13,969 nucleotides of DNA, taken from CAVRZY01 sp963725415 (lineage in GTDB: Bacteria; Acidobacteriota; Terriglobia; Bryobacterales; Bryobacteraceae). The notes beneath the pieces were generated by a model. That model had not been told where the DNA came from and searched no databases. It saw only the letters and a list, made by a program, of their open reading frames with translations. Of the stretch, positions 13,253 through 13,969 are shown piece by piece (position 1 is the first letter of the stretch; each line of letters starts with the position of its first letter). The DNA lies in the NCBI GenBank assembly GCA_963725415.1, contig CAVRZY010000293.1:1-13969 (forward strand), in the 5' to 3' direction. Position numbers and translations under genes: made by a program.

Positions 13253-13684
13253 TTAGCCGCGGCGGGAGATCACCACTTCTTCGCCGCGAACCCGGGCCAG
13301 GTACTGTTCCAGTGGCCTGGGAGGCGGCCCGGAGACCACATTTCCGTTCAAGTCGTAGAAGCCGTTGTGGCAGGCGCACCAGATCTGCCGCGTGGCGTTC
13401 TTATACTGGACTGTGCAGTTCAAATGGGTGCAGACGGCGGTAAACGCCCGCCACTCGGTTTCGTTCAGCCGGAGCAACAGCACCGGACGGCTGCCGAATT
13501 TCACGATCCTTCCGCTGTTGGGCCTGAAGTCCTGGACTCTCCCCCCAACGACCTCATTGACGGAGGCCTCTGGCTGTGCAGGTGGATTCATGAATCGAAT
13601 GACGGGGTAAAGGAAGCACGCCACCGAAGCGGTGAACCCGCCCCCTAGCAGCCAGCGAACTACACTTCGACGCCCCTCAAGCAT
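13253..13684 (-). CDS. Rieske [2Fe-2S] protein of the cytochrome b complex
   Basis: This iron-sulfur subunit takes the first electron from quinol at the Qo site. From ATG 13684 it has 143 residues. An RRSVVRWLLGGGF start resembles a Tat signal/anchor and leads into a membrane helix (GFTASVACFLYPVIRF). The cluster motifs are CTHLNC (85-90) and CACHNGF (103-109): C85, H87, C103 and H106 are the ligands, and C90/C105 the likely disulfide. SGPPPRPL (118-125) is the family's proline loop. An upstream in-frame ATG (13703-13705) has a GAGG site, but it lies inside the best -10 box, so I prefer 13684. The frame to 13819 is not protein-like. The gene is first in the respiratory operon, 5 bases before cytochrome b. 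Confidence 0.92.
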   Translation of the reverse strand: MLEGRRSVVRWLLGGGFTASVACFLYPVIRFMNPPAQPEASVNEVVGGRVQDFRPNSGRIVKFGSRPVLLLRLNETEWRAFTAVCTHLNCTVQYKNATRQIWCACHNGFYDLNGNVVSGPPPRPLEQYLARVRGEEVVISRRG

Positions 13685-13703
13685 CCAGACAGCCAAATAT
13701 AGC

Positions 13704-13732
13704 ATCGTATGCCTCGAAAACTCAACTGTCAA
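13704..13732 (-). promoter_or_regulatory. Candidate sigma70 promoter of the respiratory operon
   Basis: On the minus strand a perfect -35 box, TTGACA (13727-13732), is followed after exactly 17 bases by TACGAT (13704-13709, 4/6). The predicted transcript start near 13696 leaves about 12 nt before ATG 13684 and would exclude the 13705 start. Pattern match only. Confidence 0.5.
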
Positions 13733-13779
13733 GAACAGAATCCCTGGTCTTCCCGAGAGGATGGAATTTGGCAACAACA

Positions 13780-13793
13780 GCGTCATTTGACGC
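13780..13793. promoter_or_regulatory. Palindrome GCGTCA-TT-TGACGC, possible regulator site
   Basis: This perfect 6+6 inverted repeat with a 2-base centre lies 47 bases upstream of the -35 box, where an activator of the respiratory operon could bind. The rest of 13733-13969 shows no gene. It has short inverted repeats (ATCCAGG/CCTGGAT near 13880-13906; CGTTGCA near 13863 against TGCAACG near the right edge) that I cannot assign. Confidence 0.35.
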
Positions 13794-13969
13794 AATTCTG
13801 GGCTTCCGTGGCGGTTCAATCAGGATGGAAACCAGGAAGGCCAGGCTAGAAGCCCCAGGACGGCGTTGCAATATTCAATCCAGGTGTTGTCGGTCAGCCT
13901 GGATGGTTACTAGTGGGCCCTCAAGGAGATAGAGCCGGCGCTCCCCAGGTCTATAGCATTCTGCAACGG

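Noticed and set aside
13685..13819. Long N-terminal extension of the Rieske protein
   Set aside because: It crosses a perfect -35 box and has no family counterpart; at most the ATG at 13705 remains possible.
13863..13969. Third inverted-repeat element at the right edge
   Set aside because: Only 7 bases (CGTTGCA/TGCAACG) match, about 100 bases apart, with no visible direct repeats; the edge prevents a test.
1..13969. tRNA, rRNA, riboswitch or replication origin
   Set aside because: I saw no cloverleaf, conserved rRNA segment, known riboswitch core or DnaA-box cluster, though a covariance search was not possible here.

Overview
The window is GC-rich and gene-dense. It probably comes from a diderm soil or sediment bacterium, and Acidobacteriota is my best guess. 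Lipid A/LPS genes (waaA, lpxK) show an outer membrane. The coaD/aminotransferase pairing, the waaA-lpxK joining and the cytochrome b complex with multihaem cytochromes all fit that phylum. This is inference from gene content, not from a marker gene.

Layout, left to right. (1) Positions 1-116 (minus) hold the first 38 codons of an XRE-type regulator, cut by the window edge, with a good sigma70-like promoter and repeated operator-like boxes behind it. (2) Positions 252-3721 (minus) look like a housekeeping operon: SAM methyltransferase, coaD, class I aminotransferase and mannose-6-phosphate isomerase, tightly packed. It is interrupted between the methyltransferase and coaD by a 132-bp MITE-like insertion with near-terminal inverted repeats and a 9-bp direct duplication. 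(3) Positions 3747-5765 (plus) hold a YjhG/YagF-type sugar-acid dehydratase broken by three frameshifts. It converges on (4) a Phd/RelE-like toxin-antitoxin pair (5740-6287, minus). (5) Positions 6439-8760 (minus) encode Kdo transferase WaaA joined in frame to lipid A 4'-kinase LpxK, with two compensating frameshifts. Its start codon physically overlaps that of a divergent secreted protein (8759-9361, plus). (6) Positions 9362-9774 are a repeat-rich convergent spacer with several hairpins and a second MITE-like insertion. (7) Positions 9775-13705 (minus) are a respiratory operon in transcription order: Rieske protein, fused b6/subunit-IV cytochrome b, nonahaem membrane-anchored cytochrome c, pentahaem cytochrome c with a C-terminal domain. 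No cytochrome c1 or f gene is visible.

The respiratory operon is the most interesting system. It looks like a quinol-oxidising Rieske/cytochrome b complex whose electrons leave through two multihaem cytochromes (14 CxxCH motifs in total). Stop/start overlaps (ATGA) and a Shine-Dalgarno sequence placed on the last codons of the preceding gene indicate translational coupling.

Caution on sequence quality: I count eight single-base frame disruptions between about 5010 and 11361, seven extra bases and one missing, inside otherwise well-conserved genes. Sequencing or assembly error is the simplest explanation, although the three clustered in the dehydratase could be real decay. Genes outside 5010-11361 read cleanly. 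Broken genes are listed as fragments with the frameshift position stated.
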